A DNA stretch of 12,446 nt from Deferribacteraceae bacterium (GCA_031278965.1 JAITJJ010000173.1:1-12446); one strand, 5' to 3'. Counted from the stretch's first letter, positions 1 to 7,491 are shown. Notes: generated by a model not told the origin, from the sequence alone. Numbers and translations are program-made.

Positions 1-1004
1 TTATCCACTATCTTTCTGCCGGAGAGCCAGCTCATCATCCCTCTTAACCGGGCGCCGGTCTTTTCTATCGGGTGTTCGTCATCTTTTGCGGTAAGCGCAT
101 TAAAAGAAGGTCTTCCCACTTTATTTTCCAAGAGCCACTCTTTGGCGAATACGCCGTTCTGAATCTCTTGAAGAATCTGCTTCATATTTTCCTTAACCGC
201 AGGTGTTATAACCCTGGGGCCCCGTGTAAGATCGCCGTATTGGGCGGTGTTGGATACGGAGTAGCGCATATTGGATATCCCCCCTTCATACAAGAGATCC
301 ACAATCAGCTTAACCTCGTGCATACACTCAAAATACGCCATTTCAGGAGCGTAACCCGCTTCTGTCAAAGTTTCATACCCGTACTTTATGAGTTGCACCA
401 AACCGCCGCAGAGAACCGCTTGTTCCCCGAAGAGGTCTGTTTCGGTTTCCTCTTTAAAGGTGGTTTGAATAACCCCCGCCCTTGCGCCGCCTATGGCGGC
501 GGCATAGGAGAGGGCAACTTCCAGCGCATCTCCGGACGGATTCTGATGCGCCGCTATAAGGCAGGGCACTCCGGAACCTTTTGTATATTCGCTGCGGACA
601 AGGTGACCCGGCCCTTTAGGCGCTATCATAATTACATTTACATCTTTCGGAGGCACAATCTGCCCAAAGAGGATGCTGAAGCCGTGGGCGAAGGCTAAGT
701 AGTTGCCGGTTGTTAAATACGGGGCTATATCATTTTTGTATATATCCGCCTGAAGTTCATCAGGCGTCAGAACCATAATAAGGTCTGCCCACTTTACCGC
801 ATCCGGCACTTCAAGCACCTTTAAGCCGCTGTCCTCAGCTTTTTCCCAAGACTTGCTGTCCTTGCGAAGAGCCACGCATAGGTTGACGCCGGAATCCTTT
901 AAGTTATTGGAGTGTCCGTAGCCTTGGCTCCCATATCCGATGACCGTGACCTTTAACTTTTTGATCAGAGATACATCCGCATCTTTTTCGTAGTAAATCT
1001 GCAT
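1..1004 (-). CDS. ilvC: Ketol-acid reductoisomerase (class I), C-terminus cut by window edge
   Basis: Converts acetolactate or acetohydroxybutyrate to the dihydroxy acid by Mg-dependent alkyl migration and NAD(P)H reduction, the second common step of valine/isoleucine synthesis (cytosolic). I translated this frame by hand. It is open from ATG at 1004 to base 1 with no stop, giving about 334 residues, so only a few C-terminal residues are missing. The Rossmann motif GYGSQG is at residues 23-28. The cofactor loop RKDSKSW (47-53) keeps both serines usual for NADPH binding, though Asp49 sits where Gly is common. H107 and K130 are present. The metal and substrate ligands D190, E194, E226, E230 and S251 fall exactly at the canonical class I positions. 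The start has GAGG 9 bases upstream and lies 12 bases after ilvN, as the last visible gene of the operon. Identification is very secure; cofactor preference is inference. Confidence 0.97.
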   Translation of the reverse strand, partial: MQIYYEKDADVSLIKKLKVTVIGYGSQGYGHSNNLKDSGVNLCVALRKDSKSWEKAEDSGLKVLEVPDAVKWADLIMVLTPDELQADIYKNDIAPYLTTGNYLAFAHGFSILFGQIVPPKDVNVIMIAPKGPGHLVRSEYTKGSGVPCLIAAHQNPSGDALEVALSYAAAIGGARAGVIQTTFKEETETDLFGEQAVLCGGLVQLIKYGYETLTEAGYAPEMAYFECMHEVKLIVDLLYEGGISNMRYSVSNTAQYGDLTRGPRVITPAVKENMKQILQEIQNGVFAKEWLLENKVGRPSFNALTAKDDEHPIEKTGARLRGMMSWLSGRKIVD

Positions 1005-1016
1005 AAAATAACCTCG

Positions 1017-1529
1017 TTAATTTTTATTGTTATTGCTTTCAGTTGTAACCAGATTCCCTTTTGACATGGCAAGAACCCCGGTTTTCAACACCTCTATGAT
1101 CCCATAGGAGTGAACAAGCTCTACAAACGATTCCGTTTTCTGTATAGAACCGGAGATTTCAACGATCATAGAATCCTTGTTCATATCAATTACCCGCCCG
1201 CGGTAGGCATCTACAATACCAAATATTTCCGAGCGGTGTTTCGGAAGGATATGGAGCTTCACAAGCGCCATCACCCTTTCAATATGATCGGGGAGTGAAG
1301 TGACATCCCGGACGCGGATTACATTTATCAGCTTCCTAAGCTGTTTTATTATCTGTTCAATCACCCTGTCGTCCCCGGAGGTGACGATGGTCATATTGGA
1401 GAGACCCGGCTTATCGGTTTCGTTTACAGTAAGGCTTTCAATATTATAGCCCCTCCCGCTGAACAATCCTGCCACCCTTGACAGCGCCCCCGCTTTGTTT
1501 TCAATCATAATGGTTATTATATGCTTCAC
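1017..1529 (-). CDS. ilvN: Acetolactate synthase small (regulatory) subunit
   Basis: Regulatory subunit that activates the large subunit and confers valine feedback inhibition. The 170 residues match the usual IlvN/IlvH length. An N-terminal ACT domain (about 1-75) carries ENKAGALSRVAGLFSGRGYN. G14 and N29, positions where substitutions in E. coli IlvH give valine resistance, are both conserved, so valine sensitivity is likely retained (inference). The second half (about 80-160) is the ALS small-subunit C-terminal domain. The start is GTG at 1529, preceded by GGGGAA with about 6 bases of spacing. The gene lies 10 bases after the ilvB stop and 12 bases before ilvC, so co-translation of both subunits is expected. 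The larger symbol family includes ilvH; the choice of ilvN is by operon position. Confidence 0.95.
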   Translation of the reverse strand: MKHIITIMIENKAGALSRVAGLFSGRGYNIESLTVNETDKPGLSNMTIVTSGDDRVIEQIIKQLRKLINVIRVRDVTSLPDHIERVMALVKLHILPKHRSEIFGIVDAYRGRVIDMNKDSMIVEISGSIQKTESFVELVHSYGIIEVLKTGVLAMSKGNLVTTESNNNKN

Positions 1530-1539
1530 AGGCTTCCCC

Positions 1540-3228
1540 TTAATTGAAAATCATCTTGTCAAGCCCCGCCCCCGCGGGCACCATAGGGAATACGTTTTCT
1601 TCCCTGTCACAGCAGAAGTCTATAACCACAGGCTTATCTTTCACTTTAAGAGCTTCCCTGAGCACAGGCTTTACATCGTCCGGCTTTTCAGCCCTTAAAC
1701 CCACACAGCCGAAAGCCTCCGCAAGTTTAACAAAATCCGGTTGGAACTCCATACAGGTGTAGGAGTAGCGTTTATTGAAAAAGAGCTGCTGCCATTGGCG
1801 CACCATCCCTAAAAAGCGGTTGTTCAAGATAGCGACCTTTATCCCTAACCTATGCTGGGCGGCGGTGGCAAGCTCCTGAATATTCATGAGGATAGAACCG
1901 TCCCCTGCTATATCAAAAACCTCACGGTCAGGCAACCCAATCTTTGCGCCGATGGCGGCGGGAAGTCCGAACCCCATAGTTCCCAAACCTCCGGAGGAGA
2001 TGAATTGGTTCGGATACTTAAATTTATAGTATTGGGCAGACCACATCTGGTTCTGCCCCACCTCCGTGGTGATAATAGCTTCGCCTTTAGTGAGCTTATA
2101 TATCTCGTGTACAACAAATTGGGGTTTAATCACCGTGTCTGATTTTTCATAGGCAAAAGGCTTTTCCCTTCCCCACTTTGCGATCTGCTTTAACCAGTCC
2201 GCCCGCGCCTTTTCGTTCTTTTCCGCCTTAAACACGGAGATATATTTCAAAAGCTGTTCCAGAACCACCCGAGCATCTCCCACAATAGGGGTATTTACAG
2301 AGATATTCTTACTTATGGAAGACGGGTCTATATCTATATGTGCCTTTACGGCGTTTGGAGCAAACAGGGAAAAATCGCCGGTGGAGCGGTCGGAGAAACG
2401 TGTGCCCACTGCCATTACATAATCCGCCTGAATGGTTGACATATTGGCGGAGTATGCGCCATGCATCCCTAACCACCCCGCAAAGAGCGGGTGATCGTGG
2501 GGGATGCCCCCAAGCCCCATAAAAGTCAGAAGAACCGGTATCCCGGTTGCCTCCGCAAATTTAATCAAGGCTTCGGATGCCCCTGCGGAGCGGATCCCCC
2601 CGCCAGCTATTATGATAGGCTTTTTGGCGCTGTCCAGAGCGGATAAGAGCTTTTTAATCTGCATGGGATGCCCTTCATAGTTGGGCTGGTAGCCGGGGAG
2701 ATCTATCTGACCGGGCTTCTCAACTTTGCTTTTCGGTGAGTTCAGCATATTCTTAGGGAGATCAAGCACCACCGGCCCCGGTCTTCCGCTCTTTGCAATA
2801 TGAAACGCTTCCTTTACCGCTGCGGGGAGATCGCCTGAATCCTTTATAAGATAGCTATGTTTTACTATAGGGCGAGTAATTCCAATGGTATCGGCTTCCT
2901 GAAAAGCATCGGTTCCTATAAGCTCGCTTGCAACCTGCCCGGTGAGCACCACCAGCGGAATGGAGTCCATATATGCATCTGCAATCCCTGTCACAAGGTT
3001 TGTGGCGCCCGGCCCGGATGTTCCCATACACACCCCGACTTTTCCGGTGGCTTTGGCGTAACCTTCCGCAGCGTGCACTCCGCCTTGCTCGTGGCGGGGG
3101 AGGATATGGCGGATATCAGAATCAAAGAGTCTGTCGTAAAGCCCTAAAAGCACCCCGCCGGGGTAACCGAAAATAACGTCTGCCCCTTCCCTTTTAAGGG
3201 ATGCTATGAGTATATCGGCACCGTTCAT
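1540..3228 (-). CDS. ilvB: Acetolactate synthase large (catalytic) subunit
   Basis: Thiamine-diphosphate and FAD enzyme that condenses two pyruvates, or pyruvate and 2-ketobutyrate, into acetohydroxy acids: the committed step of branched-chain amino acid synthesis. At 562 residues it is full length. The N-terminal pyrimidine-binding domain carries GYPGG (21-25) and the catalytic glutamate in PRHEQGG (E47). GTSGPGATN (69-77) follows. A central FAD/regulatory domain covers about 190-340. The C-terminal ThDP domain has EVGQNQMW (389-396) and the metal-binding motif starting GDGS (442-445) and ending NN (469-470). Presence of ilvN next door and the FAD-type middle domain favour the anabolic enzyme over the catabolic AlsS. 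Its ATG overlaps the hflC stop as ATGA; AAAGGA inside hflC is the ribosome-binding site, so translation is probably coupled to hflC. Confidence 0.97.
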   Translation of the reverse strand: MNGADILIASLKREGADVIFGYPGGVLLGLYDRLFDSDIRHILPRHEQGGVHAAEGYAKATGKVGVCMGTSGPGATNLVTGIADAYMDSIPLVVLTGQVASELIGTDAFQEADTIGITRPIVKHSYLIKDSGDLPAAVKEAFHIAKSGRPGPVVLDLPKNMLNSPKSKVEKPGQIDLPGYQPNYEGHPMQIKKLLSALDSAKKPIIIAGGGIRSAGASEALIKFAEATGIPVLLTFMGLGGIPHDHPLFAGWLGMHGAYSANMSTIQADYVMAVGTRFSDRSTGDFSLFAPNAVKAHIDIDPSSISKNISVNTPIVGDARVVLEQLLKYISVFKAEKNEKARADWLKQIAKWGREKPFAYEKSDTVIKPQFVVHEIYKLTKGEAIITTEVGQNQMWSAQYYKFKYPNQFISSGGLGTMGFGLPAAIGAKIGLPDREVFDIAGDGSILMNIQELATAAQHRLGIKVAILNNRFLGMVRQWQQLFFNKRYSYTCMEFQPDFVKLAEAFGCVGLRAEKPDDVKPVLREALKVKDKPVVIDFCCDREENVFPMVPAGAGLDKMIFN

Positions 3229-4067
3229 CGGCTGTCCTTTATGAGCTTAAAGAATCTGGAATCTGTGCCTATAACTATCTTCATAGGCTTCTTATTATCC
3301 TTATAGAAGTTTATGAGAGTATTATACTCATAAAATGCAGGATCGGCGTTAAAGGCGGCGGCATATATCTGTATCGCCTTTGCATCCGCCTCCCCTTTTA
3401 TGATCTGGGCGTTCTTTTCAGCTTCCGCAACTATGACCGCGGCATCCATATCGGTTTTGGCATGGATCTTCTGCGCCTCTTCCTGCCCTTCGGAGCGGTA
3501 TTGTTTTGCAATCCGCTCCCGTTCCGTTATCATGCGGGCAAAGATATTCTTTTCGTTCTCCTTTGGGAGATCCGCCTTTCTAATGCGAATATCAACAATC
3601 TCTACCCCGAACTCTTCCGCCTTTTCTTTGGCGATGACCGTAACGGCATCCATGATCTTGCGGCGGCTCTCGTTGATTATCTCGATAAGATCATGCTTTG
3701 CAAGCTCTACCCTAAGCCCCGCATAGATTACATCGTCAATCCTCTGGGTTGCCCCGCGTTCATTCACTACGGCGAGGCGGAGCTTTAGAGGGTCTTTCAC
3801 CCTCCACACGCAATAGTTGTCTATTAATATGGACTTTTTATCCTTAGTGATAACCTGTGACGGCTTTGATGTATAATACATAAGCCGTTTGGTGACGGCG
3901 GATTTGGATTCCACAAAGGGGATCATAAGGTGCAGCCCCGCTTCGCCCACCACCCGCACCGGTTTTCCCAAACGAGTGATTATAACTGTCTCTGTATTAT
4001 CCACGGTATAAAACAGCATAAATACCGCTATTAGGATAACGGCTGAAGCCGCTATTATCTTTTTCAT
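3225..4067 (-). CDS. hflC: HflC, SPFH/band 7 membrane protein
   Basis: Partner of HflK in the large membrane complex that encloses and modulates the FtsH protease (known from E. coli; role here inferred). At 280 residues it is close to the usual length, slightly short. An N-terminal signal-anchor helix lies at residues 4-20, rich in Ile, Ala and Val. The SPFH/band 7 domain follows (about 20-190), with the HflC-like segment GLHLMIPFVESKSAVTKR. A charged coiled-coil rich in Glu, Ala and Lys runs from about 165 to 235 and ends in the typical YRSEGQEEAQKI and GEADAKAIQIYA motifs. It overlaps hflK upstream by 4 bases and ilvB downstream by 4 bases, so it sits between the two functional groups of the operon. 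Confidence 0.94.
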   Translation of the reverse strand: MKKIIAASAVILIAVFMLFYTVDNTETVIITRLGKPVRVVGEAGLHLMIPFVESKSAVTKRLMYYTSKPSQVITKDKKSILIDNYCVWRVKDPLKLRLAVVNERGATQRIDDVIYAGLRVELAKHDLIEIINESRRKIMDAVTVIAKEKAEEFGVEIVDIRIRKADLPKENEKNIFARMITERERIAKQYRSEGQEEAQKIHAKTDMDAAVIVAEAEKNAQIIKGEADAKAIQIYAAAFNADPAFYEYNTLINFYKDNKKPMKIVIGTDSRFFKLIKDSR

Positions 4068-5116
4068 TTGCCCGCCTCCGTCGCAAGCTCTCCCATAAGC
4101 CCCGTAAAAAGGTTTAGATTGCCTGACTTTTCATCAACCACAAATATCTCGGATGTAGTAACAATATTCGCCATCGCTTCAAGATACATCCTGCGGCGGG
4201 TGATATCAGGCGTGCGTCTGTAGCTGTCGTAAACTTGAGTAAAGCGGGAGGCTTCCCCTTCGGCTCTGCTTAAAACCACCGCTTTATAGCTTTCAGCCTC
4301 CAAAAGGATAGTGGCGGCTTGTGCCCTTGCCATAGGTATCTTCTGGTTTGCATACGCCTCCGCTTCATTTATATAGCGGTTTCTATCCTCTCTGGCACTT
4401 GCCACATCTCTGAAAGCGTTCATGACTTCGGAGGGAGGCTCTATATCCTGCAATTCCACCGCCACAATCTGCACCCCGGCTTTATATTCGTCAAGGATGC
4501 TCTGAATAAGCTGACGCGTTTCATCCTGAACCTGCTCTTTGCCTATGGTGAGCAGATCGTCAATCTTTGCCTTTCCCGCAATCTCCCTGATGCTTGCCTC
4601 CCCCGCAAGCTGTATGGTGTCTGTAACCCCTTGAAGGTTATAGAGGTATTGAACTATATCTTTGATCTGGTATTGGACTATGAAATCTATGCTCACGATA
4701 TTTTCATCCCCCGTGAGCATAAGAGGCTCATTGGAAATATATTCAACTTCCGCGCTTCTTTCAAGGGTTGCGTTATACTTAGGCTGCTTCTCAATATAGC
4801 CTATGGAGAGCCGATGAACCTCGGTAACTTTGGCAAAAGTAACCGTATCTATCGGATACGGGAGCTTAAAGTGCGGACCGGAGCCCACCACCGTGACAAT
4901 CTTTCCAAATCGCTTTAACACTGCCTGCTCTGAGGGAGCCACAATATAAAATGTGCTCTTCCCCAAAATGATTAGGATTATTACCAATACAACAATCCCC
5001 GCTTTGCTGAAAGCGAGCTTAGGAAGCCCGTTAAAATAGTTATTAACCTTTTTTTCTCTTTTTTTAGGTTTTTCCGCCTCTAAATCTGAGTCAAAATCAT
5101 CATTATAGCCTATCAT
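4064..5116 (-). CDS. hflK: HflK, SPFH/band 7 membrane protein
   Basis: Membrane-anchored SPFH protein that assembles with HflC around FtsH. Its 350 residues are shorter than E. coli HflK because the glycine-rich N-terminal extension is missing. A polar N-terminus of about 37 residues with a KKREKK cluster precedes one transmembrane helix at about 39-58. The SPFH domain follows, with YIVAPSEQAVLKRFGK (57-72), GPHFKLPYPID (80-90) and ASAREDRNRYINEAEAYANQ. The last is the HflK-type start of the C-terminal coiled coil. ATG at 5116 is preceded by GGGAGG about 10 bases upstream. A sigma70-like promoter lies about 60 bases upstream, making this the first gene of the hflK-hflC-ilvB-ilvN-ilvC block. 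Confidence 0.94.
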   Translation of the reverse strand: MIGYNDDFDSDLEAEKPKKREKKVNNYFNGLPKLAFSKAGIVVLVIILIILGKSTFYIVAPSEQAVLKRFGKIVTVVGSGPHFKLPYPIDTVTFAKVTEVHRLSIGYIEKQPKYNATLERSAEVEYISNEPLMLTGDENIVSIDFIVQYQIKDIVQYLYNLQGVTDTIQLAGEASIREIAGKAKIDDLLTIGKEQVQDETRQLIQSILDEYKAGVQIVAVELQDIEPPSEVMNAFRDVASAREDRNRYINEAEAYANQKIPMARAQAATILLEAESYKAVVLSRAEGEASRFTQVYDSYRRTPDITRRRMYLEAMANIVTTSEIFVVDEKSGNLNLFTGLMGELATEAGK

Positions 5117-5161
5117 TAAGCTAAAACCTCCCGATTAAAATGCGGCTTTTGTTTAAAGCCC

Positions 5162-5190
5162 TTGAATTTCCCGCCATAATAAATTATAAA
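5162..5190 (+). promoter_or_regulatory. Putative sigma70-type promoter for the DUF805 gene
   Basis: TTGAAT (5162-5167) and TATAAA (5185-5190) are separated by 17 bases on the plus strand. Transcription would start near 5197, before both copies of the duplicated start region. It physically overlaps the opposing hflK promoter, so the two could not easily be occupied by RNA polymerase at once (inference). Confidence 0.5.
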
Positions 5191-5204
5191 ACCGATATAA
5201 GCAA
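5176..5204 (-). promoter_or_regulatory. Putative sigma70-type promoter for hflK-hflC-ilvBNC
   Basis: Read on the minus strand, TTGCTT (5204-5199) and TATTAT (5181-5176) are separated by exactly 17 bases. Transcription would begin near 5169, leaving a leader of about 50 bases before hflK. That is too short for a classical ilv peptide attenuator; it holds only a small 6-bp hairpin (arms GGCTTT/AAAGCC at 5144-5160). Assignment is by consensus match only. Confidence 0.55.
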
Positions 5205-5216
5205 GAAAAATCCCTT

Positions 5217-5272
5217 TTCATAATGAGGCAAAAGGATGCAAATTCATAATGAGGTATTTAAAGATGCAAATT
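5217..5272 (+). repeat. Tandem duplication of a translation-start region
   Basis: Two head-to-tail copies share TTCATAATGAGG, then 7 or 9 differing bases, then ATGCAAATT. Copy 1 is 5217-5244 and copy 2 is 5243-5272. Each holds a GAGG Shine-Dalgarno site and an ATG 7 to 9 bases later. Only the ATG of copy 2 (5264) opens the long frame. The ATG in copy 1 (5236) gives a 15-codon frame that ends at 5283 inside the gene. Another ATG at 5223 gives an 8-codon frame whose stop overlaps the ATG at 5249 as TAATG. Confidence 0.75.
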
Positions 5273-5797
5273 GCCGCCGATAAAGCTTACTCTGTCCATG
5301 AACACCCTCCGTTTGTGCAGATGCCCAGAGTTTTAAGCACCTCTTTTACGGGGAGATACGGTCGGTTGAACCATATCAAAGCACAACTTATAATATCTCT
5401 GCACGAATTTGCTTATTCCGCGGCTTTAGTGCTAATTATTGGAATAGGGGCATTCTATTACTCCGCTAATAATCTTGAGCCAAGCCCAACTCTTATAGTG
5501 GTAGTTATCCTTTTATTTTTAGCGGTTTCTATCCCCAATATGATCTATCAGATCCGCGCCTCTGTTCTGCGCCTTCACGATCTGAACAAGCCCGGGGTAT
5601 GGTTTCTATTGTTTTTCATACCGGGCGTAAATATGATTCTTGCTATATATCTGTTTGCGGCGCCCGGCACTATGGGGCTAAATGACTTCGGTCCGCCCAG
5701 TTTTCCAAGCTCCAAAACATATCTGATAATATATATTGTGCTCTGCATATTAGGATTTTTGCTCTTTGCTGCCGCAATGCTCTTTGCGGGATTATAG
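5264..5797 (+). CDS. DUF805 family integral membrane protein
   Basis: A small inner-membrane protein of unknown function. I recognise the DUF805 family by the early GRYGRLNHI segment, the conserved LRLHDLNKPGVW, and PGTMGLNDFGPP after the third helix. Four hydrophobic segments are visible, at roughly residues 50-68, 76-95, 114-132 and 155-175, after a soluble N-terminal stretch of about 40 residues. I prefer ATG at 5264 (177 aa) because GAGG lies 9 bases upstream and the same GAGG/ATGCAAATT arrangement is duplicated just before it. An upstream in-frame ATG at 5249 would give 182 aa. The gene stands alone: divergent from hflK and convergent with the aldo/keto reductase. Function cannot be told from context. 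Confidence 0.85.
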   Translation: MQIAADKAYSVHEHPPFVQMPRVLSTSFTGRYGRLNHIKAQLIISLHEFAYSAALVLIIGIGAFYYSANNLEPSPTLIVVVILLFLAVSIPNMIYQIRASVLRLHDLNKPGVWFLLFFIPGVNMILAIYLFAAPGTMGLNDFGPPSFPSSKTYLIIYIVLCILGFLLFAAAMLFAGL

Positions 5798-5807
5798 GAG
5801 GCTCAAA

Positions 5808-5840
5808 TTGGCAATAAAAATTAGAAGGAAGAAGCATTGA
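5808..5840 (+). other. Possible leaderless micro-ORF or gene-start remnant behind DUF805
   Basis: A strong AGGAGG (5796-5801) overlaps the DUF805 stop codon, with a TTG 6 bases downstream. The frame is only 10 codons (basic, MAIKIRRKKH) before TGA. It may be the leftover start of a deleted downstream gene, or chance. The rest of 5841-5888 shows no clear terminator for either converging gene. Confidence 0.2.
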
Positions 5841-5888
5841 CCAGGAAGATGAGGGCAAAACCTTTTTTCTAAAAACCAGTTATATAAG

Positions 5889-7017
5889 CTATCCGAACAG
5901 TTTATGGACATCCGCCAGCAGAGTGCTTATCTTTAACCCTTGCGGGCACAGTTTTTCGCACTCTTTGCACGTCGTGCACTCACACGGCATCTTTCCGAAA
6001 CGATGAACAACTTCACGGTAATAGTGCTCCGCTCTTTCGCGGTTTCCTATATGATAATCGTTGAAAGCGGTAAAAGCGTAAGGGATGGCTATTCTATGCG
6101 GGCACGGCATACAATAGCTGCATGCAGTGCAGGGGATAGCCGTTATATTCCTAAATTCCTTGTTTGCCGCCGCAACTATCTTTCTCTCATCCGCACTTAA
6201 ACAACCGATACGGGAGCGGGCGGCATACGCTATATTCTCCTCTGTTTGGAGGGGGGAAGACATACCCGATAATACAAGCGAGACCTCCGGCATATCCCAT
6301 AGGTAGCTAAGCGCCCACTCTACGGGCGTCCTTTTATTTGCGGATCTGTCAAAGACCGCTTGAACGCTTGCTGGAATATTGGCAAGATTGCCGCCTTTCA
6401 GAGGTTCCATTATTACAACCCCCAACCCTTTTTTTGCCGCGTGGCGCAGACCGCCCAACCCCGCCTGATATGCCGTGTCCATATAGTTAAGTTGAATCTG
6501 ACAGAAATCCCAAGGGTAAAAATCCGTCACCTGTTTAAAAGTATTGAAATCATCGTGAAGGGAGAAACCGATATAGCGCACCTTCCCCGCTTTTTTTGCC
6601 TTTTGCGCCTTTTCAAAGAGATTAAAATCCAAAACTTTTGTCCGCCAATATTCCTTGCGGATATTGTGAAGAAGGTAAAGATCAATGTGGTCGGTTTTCA
6701 GCTTTTTAAGTTGTTCATCCAATATCCGATCAAAATCATCGGAATTGTTAAGCAGCCAGATCGGGGATTTTGTAGCAAGAAAGGTTTTTGAGCGATACCC
6801 GTCCGCCAGAGCGTTTCCGGTTATCAACTCGCTTTCCCCCTCATGGTACAGATAGGCAGTGTCGATATAGTTTACGCCGCTGTCAATGGCATCCCTCAGC
6901 ATACGGACGGAGATTTTTTCATCCTGCGTTCCGTCATCTTGTAAGAGGAAAGCGCATTGTGCCAAAGCCCAATGCAGATACCTCCAACTCCGTAGCCCCT
7001 AACTTGCGGTATTGCAT
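5889..7017 (-). CDS. Aldo/keto reductase with C-terminal [4Fe-4S] ferredoxin domain, frameshifted near the N-terminus (possible pseudogene)
   Basis: NAD(P)H-type oxidoreductase of the ferredoxin-linked aldo/keto reductase family; substrate unknown. Translation should start at ATG 7017, which has GGAGG 6 bases upstream, and reads MQYRKLGATELEVSALGFGT, a typical start. That frame ends at TGA 6936-6934. The remaining 350 codons continue in another frame from CAA at 6941, so one extra base (or two missing) lies near 6942-6946. Rejoined, the protein is about 375 aa, normal for the family. Catalytic tetrad D52, Y57, K83, H117 is present. Two Cys clusters follow: C296/C299/C302/C305 and C347/C350/C353/C357. 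An intact 358-aa frame from ATG 6965 exists but lacks the first strand of the barrel and has no good ribosome-binding site. No homopolymer lies at the break. It could be a recent mutation, an assembly error or recoding. Confidence 0.85.
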
Positions 7018-7113
7018 ACATAACCTCCGGGATTAACCTAAAGAGACAGACACCAGATATCAGGCAAAAGTTCAATACATAAATATCAAAATATAGTGGA
7101 TTTCTAAAAGATT

Positions 7114-7150
7114 TTTGCATAATCTGGAGTTGGATTCCAGATTATGCAAA
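7114..7150. repeat. Perfect 15-bp inverted repeat with 7-base loop
   Basis: The left arm TTTGCATAATCTGGA (7114-7128) is the exact reverse complement of the right arm TCCAGATTATGCAAA (7136-7150). The loop is GTTGGAT. No T-run follows on either strand, so it is not an intrinsic terminator. It lies between the aldo/keto reductase start and the left edge of the ATPase pseudogene. The right arm overlaps residual coding sequence of that pseudogene, and the left arm may be a foldback copy of it. Confidence 0.85.
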
Positions 7151-7314
7151 GGAGTGTTTGGAAAAGGCAAGGAAGACCCCGAATTGTTTTTGCAGCAATA
7201 CAAACCTTCTGTCATTATTGATGAAATTCAATATGATGCTGAGTTATTTGCATATATTAATTTTATATTGATTCTCACCATAAAGAAAAAGGGAGTGAGA
7301 GAAAGATAAAACTG

Positions 7315-7348
7315 TGTGAGACGTTGGGGTTTAGCGGCTTGTCTCACA
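7315..7348. repeat. 8-bp inverted repeat at the internal deletion of the ATPase pseudogene
   Basis: TGTGAGAC (7315-7322) and its reverse complement GTCTCACA (7341-7348) flank an 18-base spacer. It coincides with the point where the ATPase part stops and the DUF4143 part resumes, so it may be a by-product of the deletion. Short arms mean chance is possible. Confidence 0.45.
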
Positions 7349-7390
7349 AAATGGCTTACTTTAGAAACTCTAATGAACACTGCCATGCCT

Positions 7391-7491
7391 GGAGTTATTT
7401 TGGAAACTTATGTTGTCGGCGAAACCATCCACCAGAGCGAGGAACGTTTGCGGGTGGTGAAATTTTGGAAACTTATGCTGTCGGTGGAACC
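7391..7491 (+). repeat. Imperfect 36-bp direct repeat within the pseudogene
   Basis: Copies at 7391-7426 and 7456-7491 match at 30 of 36 bases, sharing the core ATTTTGGAAACTTATG. Both encode the ILETY motif of DUF4143. The 65-base period is not a multiple of three, so the second copy is in a different frame. This is either an old tandem duplication or a join between two diverged paralogues. Confidence 0.75.

Noticed and set aside
72..698. 208-codon plus-strand open frame
   Set aside because: It lies wholly antisense to ilvC, whose frame has every canonical catalytic residue; the antisense protein shows no recognisable family.
1908..3176. Several open frames on both strands within ilvB
   Set aside because: All are shadows of the 562-codon ilvB frame and match no family.
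5117..5170. Leader-peptide attenuator for the ilv operon
   Set aside because: The predicted leader is about 50 bases with one 6-bp hairpin and no run of Ile/Val/Leu codons.
6896..7120. Minus-strand frame starting near 7120 or at ATG 7021 as the aldo/keto reductase N-terminus
   Set aside because: Its text does not match the family. ATG 7017, in another frame, has better ribosome-binding-site spacing and the expected MQYRKLG start.
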